Part shown: positions 31,217 to 39,433 of the stretch, one piece after another
Layout: each line of letters opens with the position of its first letter
How positions within the stretch are numbered: the stretch's first letter is position 1
Source of the DNA: JAFMJV01 sp963800275
Lineage (GTDB): Bacteria; Chloroflexota; Limnocylindria; Limnocylindrales; CSP1-4
DNA: 64,000 bases
Assembly: GCA_963800275.1 (NCBI GenBank)
Contig: CAWDAI010000016.1
Coordinates: 134,290 to 198,289, forward strand
Direction: 5' to 3'
The notes under the pieces: generated by a model
The model's input: the letters and a program-made list of their open reading frames with translations, nothing else
Database searches by the model: none
Told to the model about the DNA's origin: nothing
Translations under genes and position numbers: made by a program

Positions 31217-31461
31217 CCCTCCGGCCCGCCACGCGCGGGGGCCCCGTCGGGGCAGTTCGTCCTCAATCTCGTCGAGCCCGGCGGGCCTCATCGACGGCGA
31301 CTACGACAGCCCGAGCCGACAGCCCATCGAGCGTCGGGCGCTCGAGGCGCATCCAAGCCTCGACGCGGCAGGTCGGTCCTCCACACCGGGGTGGCCGCCC
31401 CTGCACTCGTCGATGCGCCCGCTCCGTCGTCGGGGCTACACCATCGTGGTAGCGTTACACC

Positions 31462-31731
31462 ATGCCACTCAACATCAAGGATCCAGAGACCGAACTCTTG
31501 GCGCGCGAGGTGGCCCAGCTCACTGGTGAGTCCAAGACCGGCGCTATCCGGACCGCGCTGCGGGAGCGCAGGGCGCGACTGGCGATGGGCGTCGGCCAGG
31601 ACGATCGGGCGCGCGCGCTGCGAGAGTGGCTGGAGTCGGAGCTTTGGCCGTCCCTCCCCGCCGGGGTGCGGGGACAGGCCCCGACACAGGCCGAGCAGGA
31701 CGCGCTCCTCGGTTACGACGCGATGCGGTGA
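31462..31731 (+). CDS. vapB: VapB-type antitoxin (Rv0623-like)
   Basis: 89 residues: LNIKDPETELLAREVAQLTG ESKTGAIRTALRERR is the ribbon-helix-helix-like VapB family common in actinobacteria and proteobacteria. The start codon follows TACACC directly with no ribosome site, and the same octamer ACACCAT occurs twice just upstream, so leaderless translation or an operator is possible. The stop overlaps the GTG of vapC. Confidence 0.83.
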   Translation: MPLNIKDPETELLAREVAQLTGESKTGAIRTALRERRARLAMGVGQDDRARALREWLESELWPSLPAGVRGQAPTQAEQDALLGYDAMR

Positions 31732-32114
31732 TCCTCGACACGTCGGCCATCCTGGCGATCCTGTTCGATGAGCCCGAGCGCGAGGCGTTCATCGAGCTGA
31801 TCGTTGCGCAGACGGTCGTGGGTGTCGGTGCCCCGACGCTCGCGGAAACCTCGATCGTGCTGGCCAGCCGGGTCGGAGAGGCAGCCGGCAGGCACCTGGC
31901 TGGCTTCGTGGAGCGCGCCACCCTCGTCGTCGTCCCATTCGAAGTCCAGCACTGGCGAGCGGCGGCCGATGCATGGCTCCAATTCGGGCGGGGCCGCCAC
32001 CCGGCAGCTCTGAACCTGGGTGACTGCCTCAGCTACGCGACCGCCCGCGTCGCGGGCCGCCCGCTCCTGGCCAAGGGTGAGGACTTCCGCCGGACGGACC
32101 TACCACTGGTGTGA
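31728..32114 (+). CDS. vapC: VapC-type PIN-domain toxin
   Basis: 128 residues from GTG 31728. PIN acidic residues: D4 in VILDTSAILAIL, E in APTLAETSIV, D in LNLGDCLSYATA and D in KGEDFRRTDL, a complete set. It should be an RNase neutralised by the overlapping VapB. The gene ends 21 bp before 16-mer copy C. Confidence 0.87.
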   Translation: MILDTSAILAILFDEPEREAFIELIVAQTVVGVGAPTLAETSIVLASRVGEAAGRHLAGFVERATLVVVPFEVQHWRAAADAWLQFGRGRHPAALNLGDCLSYATARVAGRPLLAKGEDFRRTDLPLV

Positions 32115-32135
32115 CGCCGGCCATCGAGTGAGCAA

Positions 32136-32151
32136 TGGTCGGGGCGAGAGG
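32136..32151 (+). repeat. tRNA-Pro 3'-end-like 16-mer, copy C, with HTH leader
   Basis: TGGTCGGGGCGAGAGG, 21 bp after vapC, continuing as GGTAGCGCCAGCTTGGCCC and a leader that matches copies B and D up to the HTH gene. Confidence 0.8.
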
Positions 32152-32255
32152 GGTAGCGCCAGCTTGGCCCACCTTCGGTTCCGGCCGCGATTCGTGCTCG
32201 AGAACGTGGCTCCGGCGGTGAGATCCTGGCCCGCTGCGTACCGGAAGGCCGGCTG

Positions 32256-32486
32256 ATGGCCACGCAGCGGCCGACCCGGCGGCAGCTCGAGGTCCTGCGG
32301 GCGTACATCCGGGCGGGCTCGGTCGCGGCCGCGGCCTACGAGCTGGGCATCGGCGAGACGACGGTCCGGCAGCATCTGTCGGGGCTGTACCGGCGGACGG
32401 GCTGCGTGAACGCGGCGCAGGCGGCGTACTGGCTGGGGACGGGCCGGTTGGGGACCATCGGCACGCATGCGGTCGACCCAGCGTGA
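32256..32486 (+). CDS. Small LuxR-type HTH protein, intact copy 2
   Basis: 76 residues. The HTH reads VLRAYIRAGSVAAAAYELGI GETTVRQHLSGLYRRTG with the GerE/LuxR spacing, then CVNAAQAAYWLG. It has no receiver or sensor domain, so it resembles a free-standing GerE domain. Near-identical genes or fragments lie at 26039, 53015 and 54500; three are preceded by the same leader and 16-mer and by a TA module. It may be a regulator carried by a mobile cassette. ATG 32256. Confidence 0.75.
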   Translation: MATQRPTRRQLEVLRAYIRAGSVAAAAYELGIGETTVRQHLSGLYRRTGCVNAAQAAYWLGTGRLGTIGTHAVDPA

Positions 32487-32576
32487 CATTCGTGTCGGTT
32501 TCTTCATCGCCACGTGACCGTGTGCTGTTGACAGCAGCGTGATGGCCAGCGGACCCTCATGACTGCAGGAGGTGCC

Positions 32577-34656
32577 GTGCCGACTCGGGGGAGTGACCAG
32601 CGATCCAACGCTCACCTGCTTGCCCATACCCCGAGAGCGCCACTCGCGATGGTTGCCGTCGTGGTGGTCCTGCTCACCGGGATGGCCACTCAAGGGCAGC
32701 CCGTCGCCGCGGTCGAGGCCGAAGCCACTGATGCCCGACCCAACGCGGAGCGGCCGCTGACCCACGAGGAACTGCTGACGATCCGGGGCGAGCGTGAGCG
32801 CTTCTCGACGTGGGGCTTCACCACGCTCGTGGCCGAGACGGTCCTCGAGCGCGACCAGCCGTTGCGCGCCGGCGACGAGTGGTCGGGGGAAGGCCCGGCC
32901 TTCGGCGCCTTGCCGCGAGCCGGAGCCCACCCGGGCGATCCGCTCGTGCTCGCGTCCAAGGCGGTGAGCGCGCGGTACCCGGCCGACGGCAGCCCTGTCA
33001 CCGGCCTGCTGGCCATGAGCGACAGCCGGACCGATGCATTGCGCCTGGAGGGCACCGTCGAGATGCCCGCCGGCACATACCTCACCCCCATCGAGACGTC
33101 GACCATCGCCGCCGCTGACGCCTTGCCCGTCGGGGCCCTCATCGTGGTGCGGGGCTGGCTCTCCAGCCTGGCACCCAGTGGAGCTTGTCCCGACGTCCCC
33201 CGCGCTCTCGACCCGAACGACACGGGTGGTCGCGACTCGCCCTTCGTGCGCTGTCCCGGCGGCTGGCTGACCGCCGACGAGGTGACCGAGTCCGACCCCG
33301 ACTGACCCCGCTATCCCGCTCGGCTTCGGCATCCCGGTCCAATCCGGCGCGCTCGAGCGGTATGGGCGCCAGGCGGACGGGCAGCCGACTCCTGGGCCGG
33401 CGAGCTACCTGCTGCGGCGCGTGGCGAACCCGATCGACGGTGCCGAGCCGGCGCGCGCCTGGCTGGTCATCGGGCGCCTCGGACCGATCACCGTCCCGGA
33501 CGTCGCCTCACCGGCGGACCGTGCCGACATCGCTCGCCCGGGCGGGCTCGACTGGCAGCCCGGCATGGACCGTCAGCCGCCGGCTGACAGCTGGTCGCTC
33601 GACTCGACAGCCTGGGAAGGCGGGTTCGCATCGGTCCATCTGGGGCGTGACCGCGTGCTGTCGTCGTGGGTCTCGTCCGACGGTCGCAGCTGGGAAGGCG
33701 CCGAACTCCCGACCGACATCGCGACGGTGTCGGCGCTGCTGCCGTTACGTGACGGCCTCGTGCTCATCGCGAACGAGCTGCGCTTCGACGAGCCCTGGAC
33801 CTACGAGGTCTGGACCTCGACCGATGGCCTGTCGTGGCGACGGGTGTCGCGCCAGCGGGTCCCGCAGCCGGACCGCTTCGACGGCTACCGGCGCAACGTC
33901 CAGGGGTTCTGGTCACTGGGCGACCGGATCGTGGCGCTCGCGACGTACACGACCACGCCCTGCTGTGGCCGATCGTCCGGCTGGACCGTCGTGGCCAACG
34001 ACCGACGCGCGTCCGACGTCACCTTCGCCTGGACCAGCCCGAACGGCAGGCGCTGGGAACGACAGCGCACCCGCGGCATCCCCAAGGACACGGAGGACTG
34101 GTTCGGCTCCCTCGTCACCCAGGGTGACGGCGAACTGCTGGCGCGCTGGGGCGGGGCGGACCGGACCATCGGGCGCAGCACCGACGGCATCCGCTGGCGG
34201 ACGATCGGCCATCTTCCCGACGAGTTCACCGTCTATTCACCTTCCCTGCTGGTCCGGACCGACGACGGCTTCGTGCTCGGCAACAGCGTCGAGGTGGAGG
34301 GACGGGCGCGGGAACGCATGACCCTCTGGCGAAGTACCGACGCGGAGCGATGGCAGCAGACGTTCGCACGCTTCGGCGGCCGAGCCACGTCGATGGTGTC
34401 GAGTGGCAGCTCCGTCATCGTCGCGGGCAACGATGGGTACTCGCGCAGGACCGGCGACGAGCTCCCGTGGTTGATGGCCTCGGACGACGGCGGCCGGACA
34501 TGGGACGAGGGCGGCACCTGGGTCGGGGACACCGAGTGGTGCCTCGAGTCGCTGACCGCCAAGGGTCCGACCGTGTCGCTCGACGCTGCCTGTGCCCCAC
34601 CGGATGCAGCCTCGACATACGTGACCACGCTCGATACCAAGGTCGGGGGCACCTGA
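32577..34656 (+). CDS. Exported propeller protein, one frameshift
   Basis: I chose GTG 32577 because AGGAGG lies at 32567-32572. A signal/anchor helix (AMVAVVVVLLTG) precedes a domain to about 33300 with AAADALPVGALIVVRGWLSS. At 33303 the frame stops, but the next frame continues without a gap (AIPLGFGIPVQSGALERYGR) to 34656. So this is probably one protein of about 690 residues. The second part carries Asp-box-like repeats WVSSDGRSW, WTSTDGLSW, WTSPNGRRW, RSTDGIRW and SDDGGRTW. Extracellular role unknown. Its stop overlaps the next start, forming a three-gene operon. Confidence 0.68.
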
Positions 34657-36140
34657 TGATGGTGGCTCGTTCGGTGGACGGGATCCGCCACTCGGGCGTC
34701 CTGCGCTCGGTGGCCGTGGCGCTCGCCCTCGTCGGGCTCGGCGCATACGCGTCGCCCGGGACCGCCGGAGCAGACGCCGATGAGACACCGGTCTGGCGTG
34801 GCCGCTGGAACACCGAGGCCGAGCTCACGATCGAGCCGCGGACCGACGCATCCGTGGCCGTGGCAGCCGGCACCCCACATGGCGTGGTGGTGTGGGGCGG
34901 GATCGCCGAGGACGGACGGCTGCTGAACGATGGCGTGCTCATCGACTCGGCCGACCCCGACCACTGGCGGGTCATGCCCGAGTCCCCGCTCGTCCCTCGC
35001 CGTGACTACGGCTGGGCATCGGTCGGCGATCGCGTCCTGGTCTGGGGCGGCGTCGATGAGGATGGTCGGCCACTCGATGACGGGGCACTGTTCCAGCACG
35101 GCTGGATGTCGCTGCCACCGAGCCGCCTGCCGGGCGGCCCGGTTTCGATGGCCATCGCGGACTACCGGCTGTGGGTCGTCGCGACCGACCCCGACACCGG
35201 CCTGGCCAAGATCCAGTCCATCGGCGTGGGCATCGAGGACGGCGCGAGTTGGGGCCTGGTGGCGGACATGCCGCTGCCAGCGGGTGAGCGCTACGAGGTC
35301 GTCGCCTGCTGCGGCGACGAGGCCAACGAGCTCATCGTCTTTGCCGTCATGCCCGACGGCTCCGCCCTGGCGGCGAGCTGGGACATCGGCGCCGCCCGGG
35401 CTCCCAGTTTCATCGGTGGGGAGTGGACGCAGCTGGGCGCGGTCCCGGCACCGGTCGGCGGGCCGGTCGTGGGCCGCGCCATCGAGCAGCAGCTCGCGGC
35501 ATGGGTGAGCCCCGCGGACCCCGCAGCGGCGGACGCCGGCGATGGATCGGTCGCGGTCCTGCGGCAGGTCGACTACGGCGCGGAGGAGCAGTGGCAGACC
35601 GCGCCGGTGCCGGATGGACTGGATCTGGCCTCAGGTCTGGTGGTCTCGCCGCGACATCTCATCAGCGTCAGCGACCGGGCCGTCTACGACCTCGCCGACG
35701 AGCGCTGGCTGCGGCTGCCCGAGCTCCACCGTCGGGCGAGCTTCGCCACCCCGACCGGCGCGACGACGTGGTGGGATCGAGGACGGCTGTGGGTCTTCGG
35801 TGGTGTGGCCCCTGACGGCACGATGCGGTCCGACCTCCGGTCGTTCACGCCGCGGCTCCCCAAGGGCACGTACACCCTGCCCATCGGCGGGCTGCCGCTG
35901 TGGAAGACGGAGGCGGGCGCCTGCTACTACGTGGGCAAGCCGGGCGCCTGGACGCTCCGGGGCGATCCCCGAGCCCGGCCGCGCGTGTGGATGCAGCAGG
36001 GCGCTCGCACCGAGCCACTACGGCTGCCCGATGGCTGGCACGCTCGATTCGGACCGAAGCTCTCGATCACCGACTCCACGGGGACGGTGCGCTTCCGCGG
36101 GGGCGAGACGTGCCGGGGCGACACCGGGACCGGCGGATGA
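34656..36140 (+). CDS. Exported kelch-like protein
   Basis: 494 residues; ATG 34656 overlaps the previous stop (TGATG). After a signal peptide (VALALVGLGAYASPGTAGA), kelch-type blades are visible: VVVWGGIAEDGRLLNDGV, VLVWGGVDEDGRPLDDGALF and VFGGVAPDGTMRSDLRSF, with the double glycine and following aromatic/charged residues of kelch repeats. The C-terminal 100 residues form a separate domain with three cysteines. Likely secreted binding protein; no enzyme motif seen. Confidence 0.7.
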   Translation: MMVARSVDGIRHSGVLRSVAVALALVGLGAYASPGTAGADADETPVWRGRWNTEAELTIEPRTDASVAVAAGTPHGVVVWGGIAEDGRLLNDGVLIDSADPDHWRVMPESPLVPRRDYGWASVGDRVLVWGGVDEDGRPLDDGALFQHGWMSLPPSRLPGGPVSMAIADYRLWVVATDPDTGLAKIQSIGVGIEDGASWGLVADMPLPAGERYEVVACCGDEANELIVFAVMPDGSALAASWDIGAARAPSFIGGEWTQLGAVPAPVGGPVVGRAIEQQLAAWVSPADPAAADAGDGSVAVLRQVDYGAEEQWQTAPVPDGLDLASGLVVSPRHLISVSDRAVYDLADERWLRLPELHRRASFATPTGATTWWDRGRLWVFGGVAPDGTMRSDLRSFTPRLPKGTYTLPIGGLPLWKTEAGACYYVGKPGAWTLRGDPRARPRVWMQQGARTEPLRLPDGWHARFGPKLSITDSTGTVRFRGGETCRGDTGTGG

Positions 36141-36720
36141 GGCACGCTCCATCGAGGCCCAGAGCGTCGGTGGTAGCGTTCGTGCTCGCCGTCGCGCTCC
36201 TGCTGCTGGTGCCATCGGGGACATTCGCCCAGGACGCCTCGTCGACCCCGGGTATGGACACCTCGGCCAGCTGGCAGCAGGCCCGGTCGTCCGGCGGGAG
36301 CGGCCTGGCATTCGCGGACATCGTGGTGACGGACGAGGGCTTCGTGGCGCTCGGCTGGCGGCAGGGCTCCGCCCGGCGCGGTGAGGACGTGTTCGCGCCG
36401 ACCTGGCGTTCGGCTGACGGCGCGGTCTGGGACCCGGCCGAGCCGATCCCGTTGCCGGACGGGGCGCGGGCGAGTCGGCTCGCGGTCCTCGGCGACGAGC
36501 TCTACGCGGTCGGGATGGACGGGACGCACCTGGCCGTCTGGCGCTCGACCGGGGGCGGTGCCTGGCATCGGCTGAAGGACCGCGCCTCGTTCGCGGCCAA
36601 CCTACCCGGGACCGGCCGCCGCTTCGGGGCCGACATCATCGACTACCTTGGCCGCAGCCCCGGCAACGGGCGACCTGCTCGGGGACCGGCCTCGACCGGG
36701 TCGACCCTAGGTGACCGCCC
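36137..36720 (+). CDS. Exported Asp-box protein, 3' end broken
   Basis: ATG 36137 overlaps the previous stop (ATGA). Signal peptide VVAFVLAVALLLLVPSGTFA, then blades with TWRSADGAVW and VWRSTGGGAW. Homologous-looking sequence ends near 36650; the open frame then runs on into unrelated sequence as far as 37225. Either a frameshift or a deletion has removed most of the propeller. Third gene of the operon. Confidence 0.6.
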
Positions 36721-36739
36721 GGAGCCCGGTCACACGAAG

Positions 36740-36763
36740 AGGCCCGCCCCTCGCGGAACGGGC
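36740..36763 (+). terminator. GGCCCG...CGGGCC hairpin between converging genes
   Basis: GGCCCG (36740-36745) pairs with CGGGCC (36758-36763). It lies between the plus-strand operon and a minus-strand gene that ends at 36848, so it can serve both directions. Confidence 0.55.
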
Positions 36764-36847
36764 CACTCGCTTACTGCCTGCTGGCAAAGACCTCCAGGAC
36801 CCTCGGGCCACGACGGGCCGGCTCGTCCGGAGAGACGGACGTTCGTG

Positions 36848-37282
36848 CTACGGCGCGTCGTAGGATGCCACTTCCCCTACCGGACACTCTCCAGAGACAA
36901 GTACGCTGTCAGTGGACGACAACTTGGCATCAAGCGCGTTGCCCTTCCTGTCGATCAGGAAGGCGTACCAAGAGAAGGCGCGGGAGCCGAGGTCCGCCGA
37001 GAAGTTGGCTGTGGTCGAGGTCGCCTTCTTCACCGGATAGACGGTCACTGGCGTGACGGTGCTGGCCACCCACTGTTGCACGCGGACCTCGATCACTCCA
37101 CGGCCACTCCAGCTCACCACCACGTCGACGTCGCACACGCCCGCCTGGCCCAGGAACTCTCCCCTCGACATGACGTCGATCGTCTCGATGCGCGGCGGGG
37201 CCGGCTTCCCGGCCAATGCCGCTGACGGGACCAGTACCGCGACCAGCGCGGCGATCATCAGGAACGCAGACAGTCTGCGCAT
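36848..37282 (-). CDS. Small exported protein, paralog 1
   Basis: 144 residues from ATG 37282. The signal peptide RRLSAFLMIAALVAVLVPSA ALAGK is almost identical to paralog 2 at 37573. The mature part is a single beta-rich domain with VVSWSGRGVIEVRVQQWV and SWYAFLIDRKGNAL and two cysteines, consistent with an Ig-like sandwich. No known family recognised. The upstream leader (about 180 bp) is duplicated together with the gene, including the composite operator at 37435. Confidence 0.65.
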   Translation of the reverse strand: MRRLSAFLMIAALVAVLVPSAALAGKPAPPRIETIDVMSRGEFLGQAGVCDVDVVVSWSGRGVIEVRVQQWVASTVTPVTVYPVKKATSTTANFSADLGSRAFSWYAFLIDRKGNALDAKLSSTDSVLVSGECPVGEVASYDAP

Positions 37283-37434
37283 CGTTACCCCCTGCCGCAT
37301 AGGCGGCATCACCTTTGGGCGGGTCGGGTTCGCCAGTGGCTCAGGATCGGTCCCGGCGGCCAGAGCTCGACCGTCCTTCATCGCCTCCCGCTCTCGTTGC
37401 CCTGTATGAGGGCATATCGAGGGCGGTCTTGACC

Positions 37435-37461
37435 CTGTCGCTTCCGACAGTAAAGCGACAG
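37435..37461 (-). promoter_or_regulatory. Composite inverted/direct repeat operator, site 1
   Basis: CTGTCG (37435) N4 CGACAG (37445) N5 CGACAG (37456). Half-sites begin 10 and 11 bp apart, one helical turn. The outer arms form CCCTGTCGC/GCGACAGGG. It lies 153 bp upstream of paralog 1. Confidence 0.65.
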
Positions 37462-37518
37462 GGTGGTGACGAGATGCGGTCGGGAGGCGGCGGGTCGCTC
37501 CAGTCGCGACACAAGACA

Positions 37519-37544
37519 AGGCCCGCCCCTCGCGGGACGGGCCT
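37519..37544 (-). terminator. GGCCCG...CGGGCC hairpin, terminator-like
   Basis: AGGCCCG pairs with CGGGCCT. It lies just after the stop of the minus-strand paralog 2, the right place for its terminator, and resembles the hairpin at 36740. Confidence 0.55.
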
Positions 37545-37572
37545 CGCCACGTGCGCCCCGTAGGGGCAAGTC

Positions 37573-38010
37573 TCAGCTCCAGGGGAAGGTCGCGATGGCC
37601 GTTCCGTTCCCCGGGCAAACACCCGTGCCAGTGAACTCCTCGGGGTCCGTCAATCGCGGGATGCCGATCACGTTGCCCTTTCGGTCGAGCAGTACCGCCT
37701 GCCAGGTGTAGACGGTGGAGCCCAGCAACGGCGCTGCGAATTGGGTCCCGAGGACGGTGCCCGATTTGTTGTCCGCCCGGACTTTCAAGGCCCCGACACC
37801 GGACCCATTCGAGATCTGCTCGACCTGGACCTCGAACGCGCGCCCAACGAAGTACACGTTCACCTGGACCTGACAGCTGTCTCCCACCGGTGGGACCGAG
37901 ATCACGTTGATATTCGTGATGGATGGGACGGTCTTCCCAGCCAACGCCGCCGACGGGACCAGTACCGCGACCAGCGCGGCGATCATCAGGATCGCAGACA
38001 ACCTGCGCAT
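37573..38010 (-). CDS. Small exported protein, paralog 2
   Basis: 145 residues from ATG 38010. Signal peptide RRLSAILMIAALVAVLVPSA ALAGK, then a beta-rich domain (QVQVNVYFVGRAFEVQVEQI, YTWQAVLLDRKGNVIGI) with two cysteines. The LDRKGN motif matches IDRKGN of paralog 1, so both derive from a tandem duplication. Both start codons are preceded by GGGGGTAACG. Function unknown. Confidence 0.65.
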   Translation of the reverse strand: MRRLSAILMIAALVAVLVPSAALAGKTVPSITNINVISVPPVGDSCQVQVNVYFVGRAFEVQVEQISNGSGVGALKVRADNKSGTVLGTQFAAPLLGSTVYTWQAVLLDRKGNVIGIPRLTDPEEFTGTGVCPGNGTAIATFPWS

Positions 38011-38164
38011 CGTTACCCCCTTCTGCCGCGCATGCACGCGGGGCATCACATGGGCGGGTCGGGTTCGCCAGTGGCTCTGCACGACCCCGGCGGCCAGATT
38101 CGGGTCGTCCTTCGTCGCCTCCCGCTACTGCCCCTATCAAGGCACAGCAAGGACGGTCCTGACC

Positions 38165-38191
38165 CTGTCGTTTGCGGCAGAAAAGCGACAG
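38165..38191 (-). promoter_or_regulatory. Composite operator, site 2
   Basis: CTGTCG (38165) N4 CGGCAG (38175) N5 CGACAG (38186): same spacing as site 1. It lies 155 bp upstream of paralog 2, and just after the end of the receiver-like gene. Confidence 0.65.
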
Positions 38192-38203
38192 GGGGCCGTC
38201 ACG

Positions 38204-38551
38204 TCACGCCAGCGCGTCGCCGATGCCCTGCTCGATGAGCCGCACCAGATCGTCGATGGCGAAGTGTCGGGTGCGCTCCGCGGAGAACGCCACGAGCTCG
38301 CCGCCGCCCGGGTCCAGTCCGATGAGCGTCAGGTCGTGGCAGCGGCGGACCAGCTCCAAGGCCTCGTCGACTGGCACGACGTTGAGATCGACGATGAGTA
38401 CCCTGGCGGACGCCGACTCCAGCCACGCCACGATGCCGGGATCATTGGTATCGGTCGTGAGGATGCGGAAGCGGTCGTCCGACCCCAGACGCTCGGCGAT
38501 GCCAGCGAGGACCAGGGACTCGCCGCCCAGAGCGACGGTGGCCTTCTCCAT
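38204..38551 (-). CDS. Degenerate receiver-like single-domain protein
   Basis: 115 residues from ATG 38551. The pattern of alternating strands and helices and the VLIVDLNVVPVDEALELVRR block resemble a response-regulator receiver with the phospho-acceptor aspartate. The N-terminal acidic pair of true receivers is missing (TVALGGESLVLAGIAERL instead of DDH), and there is no output domain. It may be a phosphate-independent or pseudo-receiver modulating the NarL-type regulator upstream. It has its own operator (site 3). Confidence 0.6.
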   Translation of the reverse strand: MEKATVALGGESLVLAGIAERLGSDDRFRILTTDTNDPGIVAWLESASARVLIVDLNVVPVDEALELVRRCHDLTLIGLDPGGGELVAFSAERTRHFAIDDLVRLIEQGIGDALA

Positions 38552-38622
38552 CGCGCATGCACCCCCATCCGACCGCGCGGTCGCGCACCCCCGACTGTGA
38601 GGCTCCATGGACACGTTCCGTA

Positions 38623-38649
38623 CTGTCGTTTGCGGCAGATGAACGACAG
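38623..38649 (-). promoter_or_regulatory. Composite operator, site 3
   Basis: CTGTCG (38623) N4 CGGCAG (38633) N5 CGACAG (38644), identical spacing to sites 1 and 2. It lies about 72 bp upstream of the receiver-like gene and immediately downstream of the NarL-type regulator gene. Confidence 0.65.
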
Positions 38650-38713
38650 GGTCTGCGGGTCCGGAAACACGTCGGCGTGACAGACGGCCTGGTGGCGAGG
38701 AACCGGGGTGCGT

Positions 38714-39433
38714 TTAGTCGTCTTCGGCTCTGAGGCCCATCCGTCCGGCATAGGCCAGGAGCTGGCTGCGGTGCTGGAGGTGAAGCCGGTCGATCATCTC
38801 CGACATGTGGTAACGGACCGTCCGCTCGCTAAGGGCGAGCTGCGCGGCCACCTCTTTGTAGGTGAGACCAGCGGCCACGAGCCGCAGCACCTCGGCTTGG
38901 CGATTGGTGAGGCCACCCGTCTGCTCGTCTGTCGAGCCCGGCTCGAACGGCGCTGGATCGGTCGGCCCGGCAGGCGCCGGCGACAGAGCTTGCGGGAGCG
39001 TTGCCGTCGGTGCGCCGGGAGCACGGGCGAGCTCAGCGAGCAGGCGGGCCGCGAGGCCGCGCGAGAGCGGCGGGACGCCCTCGGCCAGTCCGTGGAGGGC
39101 ATCCACGAGCTCATCCCCGGTGACGGTCTTCAGGAGGTACCCGCAGGCCCCGCTGCGGATGGCCTCGAAGAGGTCCTCGTCGTCCTCGGAGGTGGTGAGC
39201 ATGACGACGCGGGAATCGGGCAGCTGGGCCTTGATGAGCCGGGTCGCCTCGAGCCCATCGCAGGTCGGCATGCGCAGATCCATCAGGACGACGTCGGGTC
39301 GGTGTTCCTGCACGCGGGCCACCGCCTCGTTCCCATCGGCAGCGGTGGCGACGACATCGAATCCGTGCGCTGTGAGGAGGTTGACCAGGCCCTCGAGGAA
39401 GAGCCGGTGGTCGTCGGCCAGGACGATCCTCAC
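38714..39433 (-). CDS. NarL/LuxR-type response regulator
   Basis: 239 residues. Receiver: IVLADDHRLFLEGL (acidic pair), VVLMDLRMP (phospho-acceptor), MLTTS and YLLKT (conserved Thr and Lys). A Pro/Ala linker leads to a GerE helix-turn-helix: LTNRQAEVLRLVAAGLTYKE VAAQLALSERTVRYHMSEM. ATG 39433 overlaps the kinase stop (ATGA). It is the best candidate to bind the three composite operators that follow within 2 kb. Confidence 0.93.
   Translation of the reverse strand: MRIVLADDHRLFLEGLVNLLTAHGFDVVATAADGNEAVARVQEHRPDVVLMDLRMPTCDGLEATRLIKAQLPDSRVVMLTTSEDDEDLFEAIRSGACGYLLKTVTGDELVDALHGLAEGVPPLSRGLAARLLAELARAPGAPTATLPQALSPAPAGPTDPAPFEPGSTDEQTGGLTNRQAEVLRLVAAGLTYKEVAAQLALSERTVRYHMSEMIDRLHLQHRSQLLAYAGRMGLRAEDD

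Noticed and set aside
36721..37225. Continuation of the third exported propeller protein to 37225
   Set aside because: After about 36650 the composition changes, the terminator-like hairpin intervenes and the frame overlaps the minus-strand paralog.
38161..38193. Composite repeats at 37.4, 38.2 and 38.6 kb as simple terminators
   Set aside because: The arms could form hairpins, but the constant 10/11-bp spacing of three half-sites and location upstream of starts fit operators better; no U-tract follows.
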